40,823 bases of DNA from an uncultured Opitutales bacterium (lineage in GTDB: Bacteria > Verrucomicrobiota > Verrucomicrobiia > Opitutales > Intestinicryptomonadaceae): the NCBI GenBank assembly GCA_900548275.1, contig URJY01000019.1, forward strand, positions 1 through 40,823, read 5' to 3'. Position 1 is the stretch's first letter. Every line of letters begins with the position of its first letter. This document shows, piece after piece, positions 24,985-35,257 of this stretch. The notes under the pieces were generated by a model that had not been told where the DNA came from, did not search any database, and was given only the letters and a program-made list of their open reading frames with translations. The position numbers and the translations under genes were made by a program.

Positions 24985-26139
24985 CTATCGATTTTCGCCG
25001 TCGAACTTTTCGAATGTCGATTTTGCGAAACTTTCGGTTATCAGCCCGAGAGCCTCGGTCGGGTTGAGCCCGCGCTGGTTCATATAGAACAGCTCCTCGG
25101 GGTCGGGTTTCGAAACAGTGCAGCCGTGCGAGCACTCTACGTCGTTTGCCATAATTTCGAGCACGGGCGAAGCCTGCGTCTTTGCGAAATCGGAAAGCGA
25201 AAGCGAACGGCAGCTCTGGTACGCCTTTGTTTTTTGCGAACCCTCCTCCACTCTGATAAGCCCCGCGAACGCCGCCTTGGACTTATCGTCGACGACGCAC
25301 TTTACCGCGAGATTGCTCGCCGCGCCGCCAACCCCGTGCATTTGCGAGGTGCGCAGGTCGTGAGTAAGTTCGCCCGAAGTTTTTAGGAATGCGCGCGCGT
25401 CTATGTCCGCGCCCTCTCCGACAATTTCGAAGTTGCGCTCCGCGCGGGACGGCGAAAGACCGAGTTCCGCGTATGCGTCCACAACCGAAACGTTAGCCGA
25501 AACGACGAAGTCGTCGCGCAGATACGAGTGCGCCGCCGCGCCCGAATATTTGTGCGTTCCAAGCTCGAGCCGCGAACCGTCGGACAGAACGAACTTCGAC
25601 ATTACAATGCCGAACGAACCGCCGCCGAGCGCGAAACTTCTCGTCAGCCTCAAATGCGCGTTTCTTCCTACGATAAAAAGCATCGAGCACGCCGAAAGAC
25701 CGAGCTTCGAGACGACCGCCATATCGAGCGTTGCGTCCGCGCCGTCTTCGAGCGCGAACACTGCGCCGTTGTGCGCGCGGGCTGCGGCTATCGTGTCGAA
25801 CTTGCCCTTTGCCGCGCCGAAAAATTCGGAAACCTCCGTGCCGTATTTTTCCGCGCCGTCCGCCATCGACATGACTTTCACGCCTGCGGGAACGTTTGCC
25901 GAAACGAGCTGCCCGTCGAAGAACGCCAGAGCCGACTGCCCCGCCGAATTTGCGATTTCCGCGACTTTCGCGTCTTCGTCCGACTTCGGCACACCCTGCG
26001 AAAAGTGAGGGAAAAGCGCGTCCGCGCTCCACGCGTTCAAATCGGAAAAACGCCAGTATTCGTCCTTTTTGTGCGGGAACGGAATCTGCGCAAAGCGCGA
26101 TTTCGCCGCATTCGAAATGTCGTCGAGAAGCGCGCTCAT
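24985..26139 (-). CDS. sufD: Fe-S cluster assembly protein SufD
   Basis: SufD is part of the SufBCD scaffold that builds Fe-S clusters in the cytoplasm. The 384-residue protein starts MSALLDDISNAAKSRFAQ and shows the conserved C-terminal NDVECSHGCTVSKPDPEELFYMNQRGL region, with the functional His of the family. The start is fixed by a 4-base ATGA overlap with the sufB stop, so translation is coupled. A longer in-frame extension into sufB has no family similarity and is rejected. It is the last gene of the carB-Minf_1886-sufC-sufB-sufD set. No SufS desulfurase or SufE/SufU is adjacent. Confidence 0.93.
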   Translation of the reverse strand: MSALLDDISNAAKSRFAQIPFPHKKDEYWRFSDLNAWSADALFPHFSQGVPKSDEDAKVAEIANSAGQSALAFFDGQLVSANVPAGVKVMSMADGAEKYGTEVSEFFGAAKGKFDTIAAARAHNGAVFALEDGADATLDMAVVSKLGLSACSMLFIVGRNAHLRLTRSFALGGGSFGIVMSKFVLSDGSRLELGTHKYSGAAAHSYLRDDFVVSANVSVVDAYAELGLSPSRAERNFEIVGEGADIDARAFLKTSGELTHDLRTSQMHGVGGAASNLAVKCVVDDKSKAAFAGLIRVEEGSQKTKAYQSCRSLSLSDFAKTQASPVLEIMANDVECSHGCTVSKPDPEELFYMNQRGLNPTEALGLITESFAKSTFEKFDGENR

Positions 26140-27557
26140 CCCACAGCCCCCTCCATTTGAAGCTCGATAAGCCGCTTGAGTTCCACCGAATATTCCATCG
26201 GAAATTCCTTTACCAAATCGTTGACGAAGCCGTTGACCGAAAGGCTGACCGCCTCGTTCTCCGACAGTCCGCGCTGGCGCATATAGAAAATCTGCTCTTC
26301 GCTCAGCTTCGAAACGCTCGCCTCGTGCTGAACGCTGTTGTTGTGCCCCGAGCACATAATTGCGGGGTAGGTGTCGGTGCGCGAGTTCGTGTTGATAAGA
26401 AGCGCGTCGCACTCGGTGTTGTTTTTGCAGTTTTTAGCCGAATCCGACATATACACAAGCCCGCGGTACGAAGCCCTGCCGTTGCCTATGCTGACCGACT
26501 TCGACAGCACGTTCGACGACGTGTTGTCGGCAAGGTGTATCATTTTTGCGCCCGTGTCCTGATGCTGCCTGTTGTTTGCAAGCGCGATTGAAATCACCTC
26601 GCCCTTTGCGCCGTCGCCCTTGAGGACAACTGCGGGGTATTTCATCGTAATGCCGCTGCCTATGTTGCAGTCGACCCATCGAATCTGCGCGCCATCCTCC
26701 GCCATTCCGCGTTTTGTAACCAGATTGAACACGTTGTCCGACCAGTTCTGGACGGTTACGTACTGGATTTTCGCGCCCTTGAGCGCGACAAGTTCCACGA
26801 CCGCCGAGTGCAGCGTGCCCGATTCGAAACGCGGCGCGGTGCAACCCTCCATATACATAAGTTCAGCCCCCTCGTCGGCGATGATGAGCGTGCGCTCGAA
26901 CTGACCGAAGCTTTCGGCGTTGATGCGGAAATACGCCTGAAGCGGCTGCTGAACTTTCACGCCCTTGGGCACGTAGATGAAGCTGCCGCCCGAGAAGACC
27001 GCGCTGTTGAGCGCGCTGAATTTGTTGTCGCCCGTGGGGATGACTTTGCCGAAATATTTGCGGAAGATTTCGGGATGTTTTTTCAGACCCTCAGTCGAGT
27101 CCATAAAGATAACGCCGTCCTTTTCGAGGTGCGCCTTCATATTGGAATACGCCGACTCCGAGTCGAACTGCGCCTCGACGCCAGCCAGAAACGCGCGTTC
27201 CTGTTCGGGCACGCCGAGCCGTTCGAAAGTTGTCTTCACGTCCGACGGAACTTCATCCCACGACTTCTTTTTCTTCGCGCCCTTTGCAAGGTAGTAGCGG
27301 ATTTTCGAGAAGTCCAAATCGCGGAGTTTTTCGGAAGCCCAGTGCGTGGGAATTTCGAGCGACTCGAAAGTTTCGAGAGCCTTCAGACGGAAATCCAACA
27401 GCCACGGGTCTTCGCCCTTTACCTTCGAGATGTAGCGGACGACGTCGGCGTTAAGCCCTACACCCGCGTCGTACGCGTAGTCTTCCGCGAAGCTGAAATC
27501 GCCGACGCTCCTGTCGAGATTGAGGCTCTCGGCGTTTTTGTCGGAAATGTTTTCCAT
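26136..27557 (-). CDS. sufB: Fe-S cluster assembly scaffold SufB
   Basis: SufB is the main scaffold subunit on which the nascent Fe-S cluster is assembled. The 473-residue protein has the family's conserved blocks: PTHWASEKLRDLDFSKIRYYLAKG near the N-terminus, FSGGSFIYVPKGVKV in the middle, and the beta-helix region ending in MCSGHNNSVQHEASVSKLSEEQIFYMRQRGLSE. Its ATG shares one base with the sufC stop (TAATG), and its stop overlaps the sufD start. Order sufC-sufB-sufD with overlaps shows a tightly coupled complex. Confidence 0.96.
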   Translation of the reverse strand: MENISDKNAESLNLDRSVGDFSFAEDYAYDAGVGLNADVVRYISKVKGEDPWLLDFRLKALETFESLEIPTHWASEKLRDLDFSKIRYYLAKGAKKKKSWDEVPSDVKTTFERLGVPEQERAFLAGVEAQFDSESAYSNMKAHLEKDGVIFMDSTEGLKKHPEIFRKYFGKVIPTGDNKFSALNSAVFSGGSFIYVPKGVKVQQPLQAYFRINAESFGQFERTLIIADEGAELMYMEGCTAPRFESGTLHSAVVELVALKGAKIQYVTVQNWSDNVFNLVTKRGMAEDGAQIRWVDCNIGSGITMKYPAVVLKGDGAKGEVISIALANNRQHQDTGAKMIHLADNTSSNVLSKSVSIGNGRASYRGLVYMSDSAKNCKNNTECDALLINTNSRTDTYPAIMCSGHNNSVQHEASVSKLSEEQIFYMRQRGLSENEAVSLSVNGFVNDLVKEFPMEYSVELKRLIELQMEGAVG

Positions 27558-28300
27558 TATAAATCCTTGAGCCAGTCGTACCCCTTTTGCTCGAGCTCGA
27601 GCGCGAGTTCCGCGCCGCCGCTCAAGACTATTTTGCCGCCGCTCATAACGTGCACTTTGTCGGGCTTGATATATTCAAGCAGTCTGTGATAGTGCGTGAT
27701 AAGAAGCATTCCGATGTTCGCGCCGCGCGCGGTGTTCACGCCCTCGGATACGATGCGCAGTGCGTCGATGTCGAGCCCGCTGTCGGTTTCGTCGAGAATG
27801 GCGAAAGACGGTTCGAGCATAAGCATTTGGAGAATGTCGCAGCGTTTTTTCTCGCCGCCGCTGAAGCCGTCGTTGACGCTTCTGGAAGTGAACGAGCGCG
27901 GCATTTTAAGTTCGTCCATTTTTTCGTAGAGCTTCTTGTAGTACTCCACGGGATTGAGCGTTTCGCCCTCGGGCAGCCTTGCGTTCAGGCACGCGCGGAT
28001 GAAGTTTGCAATGCTCACCCCCGGAATCGACACGGGGTATTGGAACGCCAAGAAGAAGCCCTTGCGCGCTATTTCGTCGGGCGGAAGACCGACTATGTTT
28101 TCGCCGTCGAGCAGAACTTCGCCCGATGTTATTTTGTAGTCGGGGTGTCCGGCTATCGCCTTAGAAAGGCTCGTTTTGCCCGTCCCGTTCGGACCCATTA
28201 TTGCGTGGACTTCCCCCGCGGGAACGCTCAGATTCATTCCGTCGACGACCTTTTTGTCGGCGACTTCGACAGTCAAATTTTTTATCTCCAAACCGCGCAT
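27557..28300 (-). CDS. sufC: Fe-S cluster assembly ATPase SufC
   Basis: SufC is the ABC-type ATPase that drives conformational change in the SufBCD complex. The 247-residue protein has Walker A GPNGTGKTSLSK, the signature FSGGEKKRCDIL and Walker B FAILDETDSGLDIDAL, all typical for SufC. It starts three bases after the stop of the Minf_1886-family gene, with GGAAGGAAA as ribosome site inside that gene's end. Identification is secure. Confidence 0.96.
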   Translation of the reverse strand: MRGLEIKNLTVEVADKKVVDGMNLSVPAGEVHAIMGPNGTGKTSLSKAIAGHPDYKITSGEVLLDGENIVGLPPDEIARKGFFLAFQYPVSIPGVSIANFIRACLNARLPEGETLNPVEYYKKLYEKMDELKMPRSFTSRSVNDGFSGGEKKRCDILQMLMLEPSFAILDETDSGLDIDALRIVSEGVNTARGANIGMLLITHYHRLLEYIKPDKVHVMSGGKIVLSGGAELALELEQKGYDWLKDL

Positions 28301-28303
28301 TTT

Positions 28304-28693
28304 TTATTTCCTTCCTTTTGGCAGGAACGGAAGCACGAATTCCGTGCGGAAATCGTATCCGTTTGCGAAATCCTCTATTTTGTCCTCGTCGGTTTTGCGC
28401 AGAGCCTGAGCGCGCACCATATTGAAGACAATCTGGCCGATGTCTTCGGTTTTGTACACGCCCCACTCTTCGAACAGCGTCATCGCCATCGGACCGAACG
28501 TTTCGAGGGCGAAGTCCCGCACGCCCGCCAGCAGTTCGGCGGCGGAAACGTGCCGTTCGGCGCGCGACGGGTTTTCCGCGCACGCGCGTTTCACGGTGAA
28601 GTCGAGAGCCATTCGCACGAAGACGTATGCGCCCACGCCGTAGCGTTTGTCGTCGCGCAGGATTGCCTCGAGGGTTTTCTGAAAATTTCGCAT
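28304..28693 (-). CDS. Minf_1886 family protein
   Basis: This 129-residue protein matches the Minf_1886 family, a small conserved family of unknown function found mainly in the Planctomycetota/Verrucomicrobiota group. Recognisable features are the opening FQKTLEAILRDDKRYGVGAYVFVR, the central HVSAAELLAGVRDFALETFG, and the WGVYKTEDIGQIVFNMV stretch. It has no membrane segment or cysteine cluster. The start ATG at 28693 matches the family N-terminus; a longer frame is rejected. It lies between carB (26 bases) and sufC (3 bases), so it may be linked to Fe-S assembly, but no function is known. Confidence 0.85.
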   Translation of the reverse strand: MRNFQKTLEAILRDDKRYGVGAYVFVRMALDFTVKRACAENPSRAERHVSAAELLAGVRDFALETFGPMAMTLFEEWGVYKTEDIGQIVFNMVRAQALRKTDEDKIEDFANGYDFRTEFVLPFLPKGRK

Positions 28694-28719
28694 ACTATGT
28701 TTATCGGAACAAAACGAAA

Positions 28720-31700
28720 TTATTTCGACGCCTCGAGCTTTGCGCGTTTTGCGTCGATTTCCACTTTGTATTCCTGCAGGCTCTTGACGGTAAGCTGCTT
28801 TGTCTTGAGCGCCTCGATGCCGCGCAGGGCCGCGTATGCGCCCATAATCGTGGTTATCATACACACTCTCGAGAGCAGAGCCTCTTCGCGTATCTTGTTT
28901 TCGTCGATGCGCGGATTCATTCCCGAAGGCGTGTTGATGATAATCTGGATTTCGCCGTTCTTGACCATATCGACAACGTTCGGGCGCGCGCCCTCGCTGA
29001 GTTTGTAGGTCTTGGTTACGGGAATTCCCTTTTCGCGCAGGAACGCAGCCGTGCCCGCCGTCGAGTAGATTTTAAAGCCGAAGTTGATGAACTTCCTTGC
29101 GATTTCCGCAGCCGCCTCCTTGTCGTGGTCTTTGACCGAAAGGAAGATGTTGCCCGATGTGGGCAGCCCCGGCTGCGCAGCCATCTGGCTTTTTGCGAAC
29201 GCCATACCGAGGTCGTCGGCAAGACCCATTACTTCGCCCGTCGAGCGCATTTCGGGGGTGAGCATAATCTGCGAGCCCAAGAAGCGGACGAACGGGAAGA
29301 CGCTTTCCTTTACGGCGATGTAGTCGGGCAGAACCTGTTTTGTAAAGCCCAAGTCTTTGAGTTTTTCGCCCGCCATAACGCGCGCGGCAAGTTTTGCGAG
29401 CGGCACGCCGATGACCTTCGAGATGAACGGAATTGTGCGCGACGCCCTCGGGTTGACTTCGATGAGGAACAGTTCGCCCTTTTTGATTGCGTACTGCACG
29501 TTCATCAAGCCGACGACTTTCAGTTCCTTTGCGAGAGCGTAGGTCGCCTCGCGAACCTCTTTGATGATGTTTTCGGTGAGCGTGTGCGGCGGAATTACCA
29601 TTGCCGCGTCGCCCGAGTGTACGCCAGCATATTCGATGTGTTCGAGCATGCCGCCGATTACCGTAGTCTCGCCGTCGCAGATTGCGTCTACGTCGAGCTC
29701 GATTGCGTCTTCGAGGAACTTGTCGAGCAGAACGGGTTTTCCGGGGGCTGCGTCGAATGCGTCGCGGATGACGCGCTTCATATCCTCCATCTCGTAGACG
29801 ATGAACATGCCTCTTCCGCCGAGCACGAAGCTTGGGCGCAGGAGAATCGGGAAGCCGATTTGCCCCGCAAGTTCGTATGCCTGTTCGGGCGTGGTTGCGG
29901 TTGCGTTTACGGGCTGTTTGAGATTGAGCTTTTCCAGAATGTGTTTGAAAATCTCGCGGTCTTCGGCGGCGTCGATTGATTCTGGCGAAGTACCGATGAT
30001 GTTAACGCCGTTTGCCTTGAGTTCCGACGCCAAGTTGAGCGGTGTCTGACCGCCGAACTGTACGATTGCGCCGTCGCACTTTTCCTGTTTGTAGACTTCG
30101 AGAACGTCCTCGAGTGTGAGCGGTTCGAAGAAGAGTCTGTCGGAGGTGTCGTAGTCGGTGGAGACCGTCTCGGGGTTCGAGTTTATCATCAGCGTTTCGT
30201 AGCCCGCCTCGCGCAGTGCGAACGACGCGTGCACGCAGCAGTAGTCGAACTCTATGCCCTGTCCGATTCTGTTTGGCCCGCCGCCGATAATCATAATCTT
30301 CTTTTTCGTCGACGGGCGGAGTTCGCTTTCAACGCCGTATGTCGAGTAGTAATAGGGTGTGTACGCCTCGAATTCCGCCGCGCACGTATCGACGAGTCTG
30401 TAGACCGTGTTGATGTCGAACTGTTGGCGGAGCTGTTTGATGTTGCGGATTTTCGTCGCGCAGATGTGGGCGATTTGTCTGTCGCTAAAGCCCGCCTCCT
30501 TTGCGCGGCGCAGAAGGTCTTCGTCGAGATTGAGGATGCCCTTTGCCGCGAGTTCGTCCTCGATTTCCACGATGCCGCGGATTTGCCGCAAGAACCACGG
30601 GTCTATTGCCGTAAATTCGTGGATTTCCGAATCGGTCATTCCCGCCTTGATTGCGTAGCGGACGTAGAAAATGCGTTCCGCCGTGGGGCGAACCAAGCCC
30701 TTGCGGATTTCGTCGCGGTCGGTAACTTCCGCGCCGCCGAATTTTCCGCCGCCGCCGAGCCCCCACGTGCCGATTTCCATCGAGCGCAGTGCCTTTTGCA
30801 GCGATTCTTTGAAAGTTCTGCCGATTGCCATTGCCTCGCCAACGCTCTTCATCGACGAAGTAAGGGTATTGTCGCTGCCCGCGAATTTTTCGAATGTGAA
30901 TCGGGGGATTTTCGTTACGACGTAGTCGATTGTCGGTTCGAAGCTTGCGGGTGTTTCGCGCGTGATGTCGTTGCGCAGTTCGTCGAGCGAGTAGCCCACC
31001 GCCAGTTTCGCCGCGATTTTCGCAATCGGGAAGCCCGTCGCCTTCGACGCCAGAGCCGAGCTGCGCGACACGCGCGGGTTCATTTCGATGACAATCATTC
31101 TGCCGTTTTCGGGGTTTACCGCGAACTGGATATTCGACCCACCCGTTTCGACGCCGATTTCGCGGATGACTGCGAAGCTTGCGTCGCGCATAAGCTGGTA
31201 TTCCTTGTCGGTGAGAGTCAGCGCGGGGGCTACGGTTATCGAGTCGCCCGTGTGAACGCCCATCGGGTCGAGGTTTTCGATGGAGCAGATGACAACGCAC
31301 TGGTCTTTGTGGTCGCGCATAACCTCCATTTCGAATTCCTTCCAGCCGAGCAGGCACTCTTCCACGAGCACTTCCGAAACGGGCGATGCGCTCAGCCCGA
31401 AGGCGACCATCTTTTCGTATTCTTCGCGGTTATATGCTATGCCGCCGCCCGTGCCGCCGAGTGTGAAGCTCGGGCGGATGATGACGGGGAATTTATTCCA
31501 TTTTTCAATCCAGTCGATTGCCTCTTTGAGTTCGTGGACGACAACGCTCTGGGGAATGTCCAAACCGATTTTGAGCATTGCCTCGCGGAAAAGTTGGCGG
31601 TCTTCGCCCTTTTCGATTGCCTCGCGTTTTGCGCCGATTAGTTCCACGCCGTATTTGTCGAGTATGCCCTGTTTCGCGAGTTCGAGCGAAAGGTTCAGCC

Positions 31701-31983
31701 CCGTCTGACCGCCCAGTGTCGGCAGGAGTGCGTCGGGGCGTTCCTTTGCGATGATTTTCTCGAGGACTTCGGGCGTGAGCGGTTCGATGTATGTTACGTC
31801 GGCGAAATCGGGGTCCGTCATAATCGTGGCGGGATTCGAGTTGACGAGAACAACCCTGTAACCCTCCTCTTTCAAGGCCTTGCACGCCTGCGTTCCCGAA
31901 TAGTCGAATTCGCAAGCCTGTCCGATTACTATCGGGCCCGAGCCGATTATGAGTATTGTCTTGATATCAGTGCGTTTGGACAT
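28720..31983 (-). CDS. carB: Carbamoyl-phosphate synthase large subunit
   Basis: CarB makes carbamoyl phosphate from ammonia (delivered from glutamine by CarA), bicarbonate and two ATP, feeding pyrimidine and arginine synthesis. The 1087-residue protein starts MSKRTDIKTILIIGSGPIVIGQ and has the two homologous ATP-grasp halves (each with NSNP-type and EVNPR-type motifs) and a C-terminal allosteric MGS-like domain, so it is complete and of normal length. An in-frame extension to 32070 adds 29 unrelated residues and is rejected. carA is not in the window. It diverges from pyrG across a 720-base region and is followed by the Minf_1886 and suf genes. Confidence 0.97.
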   Translation of the reverse strand: MSKRTDIKTILIIGSGPIVIGQACEFDYSGTQACKALKEEGYRVVLVNSNPATIMTDPDFADVTYIEPLTPEVLEKIIAKERPDALLPTLGGQTGLNLSLELAKQGILDKYGVELIGAKREAIEKGEDRQLFREAMLKIGLDIPQSVVVHELKEAIDWIEKWNKFPVIIRPSFTLGGTGGGIAYNREEYEKMVAFGLSASPVSEVLVEECLLGWKEFEMEVMRDHKDQCVVICSIENLDPMGVHTGDSITVAPALTLTDKEYQLMRDASFAVIREIGVETGGSNIQFAVNPENGRMIVIEMNPRVSRSSALASKATGFPIAKIAAKLAVGYSLDELRNDITRETPASFEPTIDYVVTKIPRFTFEKFAGSDNTLTSSMKSVGEAMAIGRTFKESLQKALRSMEIGTWGLGGGGKFGGAEVTDRDEIRKGLVRPTAERIFYVRYAIKAGMTDSEIHEFTAIDPWFLRQIRGIVEIEDELAAKGILNLDEDLLRRAKEAGFSDRQIAHICATKIRNIKQLRQQFDINTVYRLVDTCAAEFEAYTPYYYSTYGVESELRPSTKKKIMIIGGGPNRIGQGIEFDYCCVHASFALREAGYETLMINSNPETVSTDYDTSDRLFFEPLTLEDVLEVYKQEKCDGAIVQFGGQTPLNLASELKANGVNIIGTSPESIDAAEDREIFKHILEKLNLKQPVNATATTPEQAYELAGQIGFPILLRPSFVLGGRGMFIVYEMEDMKRVIRDAFDAAPGKPVLLDKFLEDAIELDVDAICDGETTVIGGMLEHIEYAGVHSGDAAMVIPPHTLTENIIKEVREATYALAKELKVVGLMNVQYAIKKGELFLIEVNPRASRTIPFISKVIGVPLAKLAARVMAGEKLKDLGFTKQVLPDYIAVKESVFPFVRFLGSQIMLTPEMRSTGEVMGLADDLGMAFAKSQMAAQPGLPTSGNIFLSVKDHDKEAAAEIARKFINFGFKIYSTAGTAAFLREKGIPVTKTYKLSEGARPNVVDMVKNGEIQIIINTPSGMNPRIDENKIREEALLSRVCMITTIMGAYAALRGIEALKTKQLTVKSLQEYKVEIDAKRAKLEASK

Positions 31984-32068
31984 AAATGTAGTGGAAATTT
32001 CGAAAGCGGATTTTCCGCCTAAATAAAAAATCTTTAAAACCCTACACTTATATATCAACCAAGCAAGC

Positions 32069-32090
32069 AAAAAAGCAGGCTGCAGCCTGC
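32069..32090 (-). terminator. Terminator-like palindrome in the carB leader
   Basis: A 16-base perfect palindrome (GCAGGCTG with CAGCCTGC, 32075-32090) is followed on the minus strand by six T residues (32074-32069). It lies about 90 bases upstream of the carB ATG with no minus-strand gene before it, so it may be an attenuator, or the end of an unseen RNA. Confidence 0.5.
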
Positions 32091-32126
32091 ACGGCGTCGG
32101 AACTTCGTTCCTTTCTGTGGTACTGC

Positions 32127-32146
32127 GGCGCGGCTATAGCCGCGCC
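32127..32146. repeat. 20-base perfect palindrome
   Basis: GGCGCGGCTA (32127-32136) is followed directly by its complement TAGCCGCGCC (32137-32146), then TTTT. It is one of three neighbouring palindromes. It could form a cruciform or a hairpin with a tight loop. Confidence 0.75.
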
Positions 32147-32155
32147 TTTTGTGGA

Positions 32156-32210
32156 TAAGTTCGCATTGAGCGGCGGAATGCCGCTCAATGGCTCTGGTTG
32201 TTCGAACTTA
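32156..32210. repeat. Nested two-level inverted repeat
   Basis: An inner 11-bp perfect stem (CATTGAGCGGC 32164-32174 with GCCGCTCAATG 32180-32190, loop GGAAT) lies inside an outer 8-bp stem (TAAGTTCG 32156-32163 with CGAACTTA 32203-32210). The outer arm leaves a 12-base asymmetric spacer on the right. Such nesting suggests a folded RNA or a small palindromic repeat. Confidence 0.7.
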
Positions 32211-32246
32211 TTTTGTTGGTTACCGAAACCTGCTTTTTTAATGAAT

Positions 32247-32494
32247 AATGAGTAATGAATAATTGGGGTTTGCTCCGCTTTGCGGGCAAACCCTTTTGTC
32301 TCACTGGTGTTTCACTTTGTTGCGGTGGGTATCTTGGAGAATGGATATTACCGATGTAAGGAACAATAATCAGTGTGTTTGCTATTGCTTTGAAAATTCG
32401 AAACATCCACAAACTTCAAGCAAACTATTAAAACAACAAAATTCGCCTACGGGAGTCGAGGGCGCGAATGCGCCCCAATTATTCATTATTCATT
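32247..32494. mobile_element. MITE-like element bounded by 22-base inverted repeats
   Basis: The left end (32247-32268, ending AATAATTGGGG) and right end (32473-32494, starting CCCCAATTATT) are inverted complements with one mismatch in 22. They bound 248 bases without an open reading frame of note. A short hairpin (GGTTTGC with GCAAACC) follows the left repeat inside. The left end is extended outward by another AATGAATA unit. No clear target-site duplication is visible, so a non-autonomous mobile element is likely but unproven; a regulatory inverted repeat is the alternative. Confidence 0.5.
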
Positions 32495-32703
32495 TTCGTC
32501 GCGCGAGTGCTTGTGTCTCTATAAAATGTACGTCGCGATTCATTCGACGGTCGACAGGCGAACCGTTCGCGCCGTTTCACATGCCGTTCAATTCTTGATT
32601 TGCAATATTGGGCGTTTCAATATGTTGCAACTTTTTTGGAAAAATTTTTTACGAATAGTGTTGCCATACCCGCCCGTTTTGAGTTTTAAAATATTCCCCG
32701 AAA

Positions 32704-34311
<1,608 letters not shown>

Positions 34312-35106
34312 ATGATTTTCGAAGACGGAAAATTGCTGTTAATCGCGGGGCCCTGTTCGCTCGAATGCGAACGGCTCAGCTTTGAAGTCGCCGAAAAAGT
34401 CGCGGAGGTTGCGCGCAAATACGCCGACAGACTGAAAGTAGTCTTCAAGGGCAGCTTCGACAAGGCGAACCGCACGAGCCTTTCAAGCCCGCGCGGCCCC
34501 GGAATCGACGAGGGTCTGAAGATTTTGGACGACGTTCGCAGGCACTTCGGCTTGCCCGTCATAACCGACGTTCACGAGCCCGACCAGTGCGCGAAAATCG
34601 GCGAAGTCTGCGACGCTCTCCAGATTCCCGCGTTCCTCTGCCGTCAGACCGATTTGCTTGTGGCGGCGGCGAAAACGGGTAAATGCGTGAATGTCAAAAA
34701 AGGTCAATTTTTGTCGCCCTATGATATGAAATACGCCGTGGCGAAACTGCGCGGCGCGGGTGCTTCCGAAATCTGGCAGACCGAACGCGGAACGACTTTC
34801 GGCTACGGAAACCTCGTTGTCGATATGCGCTCGTTCTCGATTATGGCGGAAAACAAAACGCCCGTAATCATCGACGCAACGCATTCCACGCAGCTCCCCG
34901 GAGCGGGCAACGGCGTCAGCGGCGGCGAGCGCAAATACGCCGAGATTCTGGCGAAAGCGGCGGTTGCCGCAGGCGCAAACGGTATGTTCATAGAAACCCA
35001 TCCCGACCCCGAAAAGGCTCTCTCCGACGCGGCGACGCAGCTGCCCCTCGACAGGCTCGAAACCGTCGTGAAGGAGTGCTTGGCAATCCGCGCGGCTTTG
35101 CAATAA
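34312..35106 (+). CDS. kdsA: 3-deoxy-8-phosphooctulonate synthase (Kdo8P synthase)
   Basis: KdsA condenses phosphoenolpyruvate with arabinose 5-phosphate to Kdo 8-phosphate, the precursor of the Kdo sugar of lipopolysaccharide, which marks a Gram-negative envelope. The 264-residue protein has the family motifs LSSPRGPGIDEGL, VKKGQFLSPYDM and TERGTTFGYGNLVVD. Residue 15 in IAGPCSLE is Cys rather than the Asn of the metal-independent class, and His, Glu and Asp occur in DATHSTQLP, FIETHPDP and the following ALSD. It is therefore predicted to be the metal-dependent class. It starts directly at the pyrG stop codon, and a terminator overlaps its own stop. Confidence 0.95.
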   Translation: MIFEDGKLLLIAGPCSLECERLSFEVAEKVAEVARKYADRLKVVFKGSFDKANRTSLSSPRGPGIDEGLKILDDVRRHFGLPVITDVHEPDQCAKIGEVCDALQIPAFLCRQTDLLVAAAKTGKCVNVKKGQFLSPYDMKYAVAKLRGAGASEIWQTERGTTFGYGNLVVDMRSFSIMAENKTPVIIDATHSTQLPGAGNGVSGGERKYAEILAKAAVAAGANGMFIETHPDPEKALSDAATQLPLDRLETVVKECLAIRAALQ

Positions 35107-35123
35107 CGCCGCGCATTTTTTTT
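35090..35123 (+). terminator. Terminator overlapping the kdsA stop codon
   Basis: GCGCGGC (35090-35096, last kdsA codons) pairs with GCCGCGC (35108-35114) across an 11-base loop containing the TAA stop, followed by eight T residues. Translating ribosomes would cover the left arm, so termination may depend on translation ending. Confidence 0.75.
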
Positions 35124-35257
35124 CAAAATTCACCCGATTCTGTTAGGCGGAATCTAAAGGTTAACTGTTTACCAAAAATTCCGAAAAAATCCGTTGAAAA
35201 ACTTTGCGGGTTTCGGGAGAATCCATCGCGAAAACAAATCAAACAACTTATCTATAT

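Larger units (their letters stand above)
31984..32703. other. Palindrome-rich intergenic region between carB and pyrG
   Basis: No convincing gene is seen in these 720 bases. The carB-proximal part (to about 32210) holds three strong hairpins. The centre (32247-32494) is bounded by near-perfect inverted repeats. The pyrG-proximal part is AT-rich with T-tracts near 32631-32650 and must hold the pyrG promoter, but no good -35/-10 pair was found. Separate entries describe the structures. Confidence 0.7.

Noticed and set aside
26140..26412. N-terminal extension of sufD
   Set aside because: It overlaps the end of sufB in another frame and has no SufD similarity. The ATGA overlap gives a natural start at 26139.
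31984..32070. N-terminal extension of carB
   Set aside because: The 29 extra residues do not match CarB, and the region belongs to the palindrome-rich leader.
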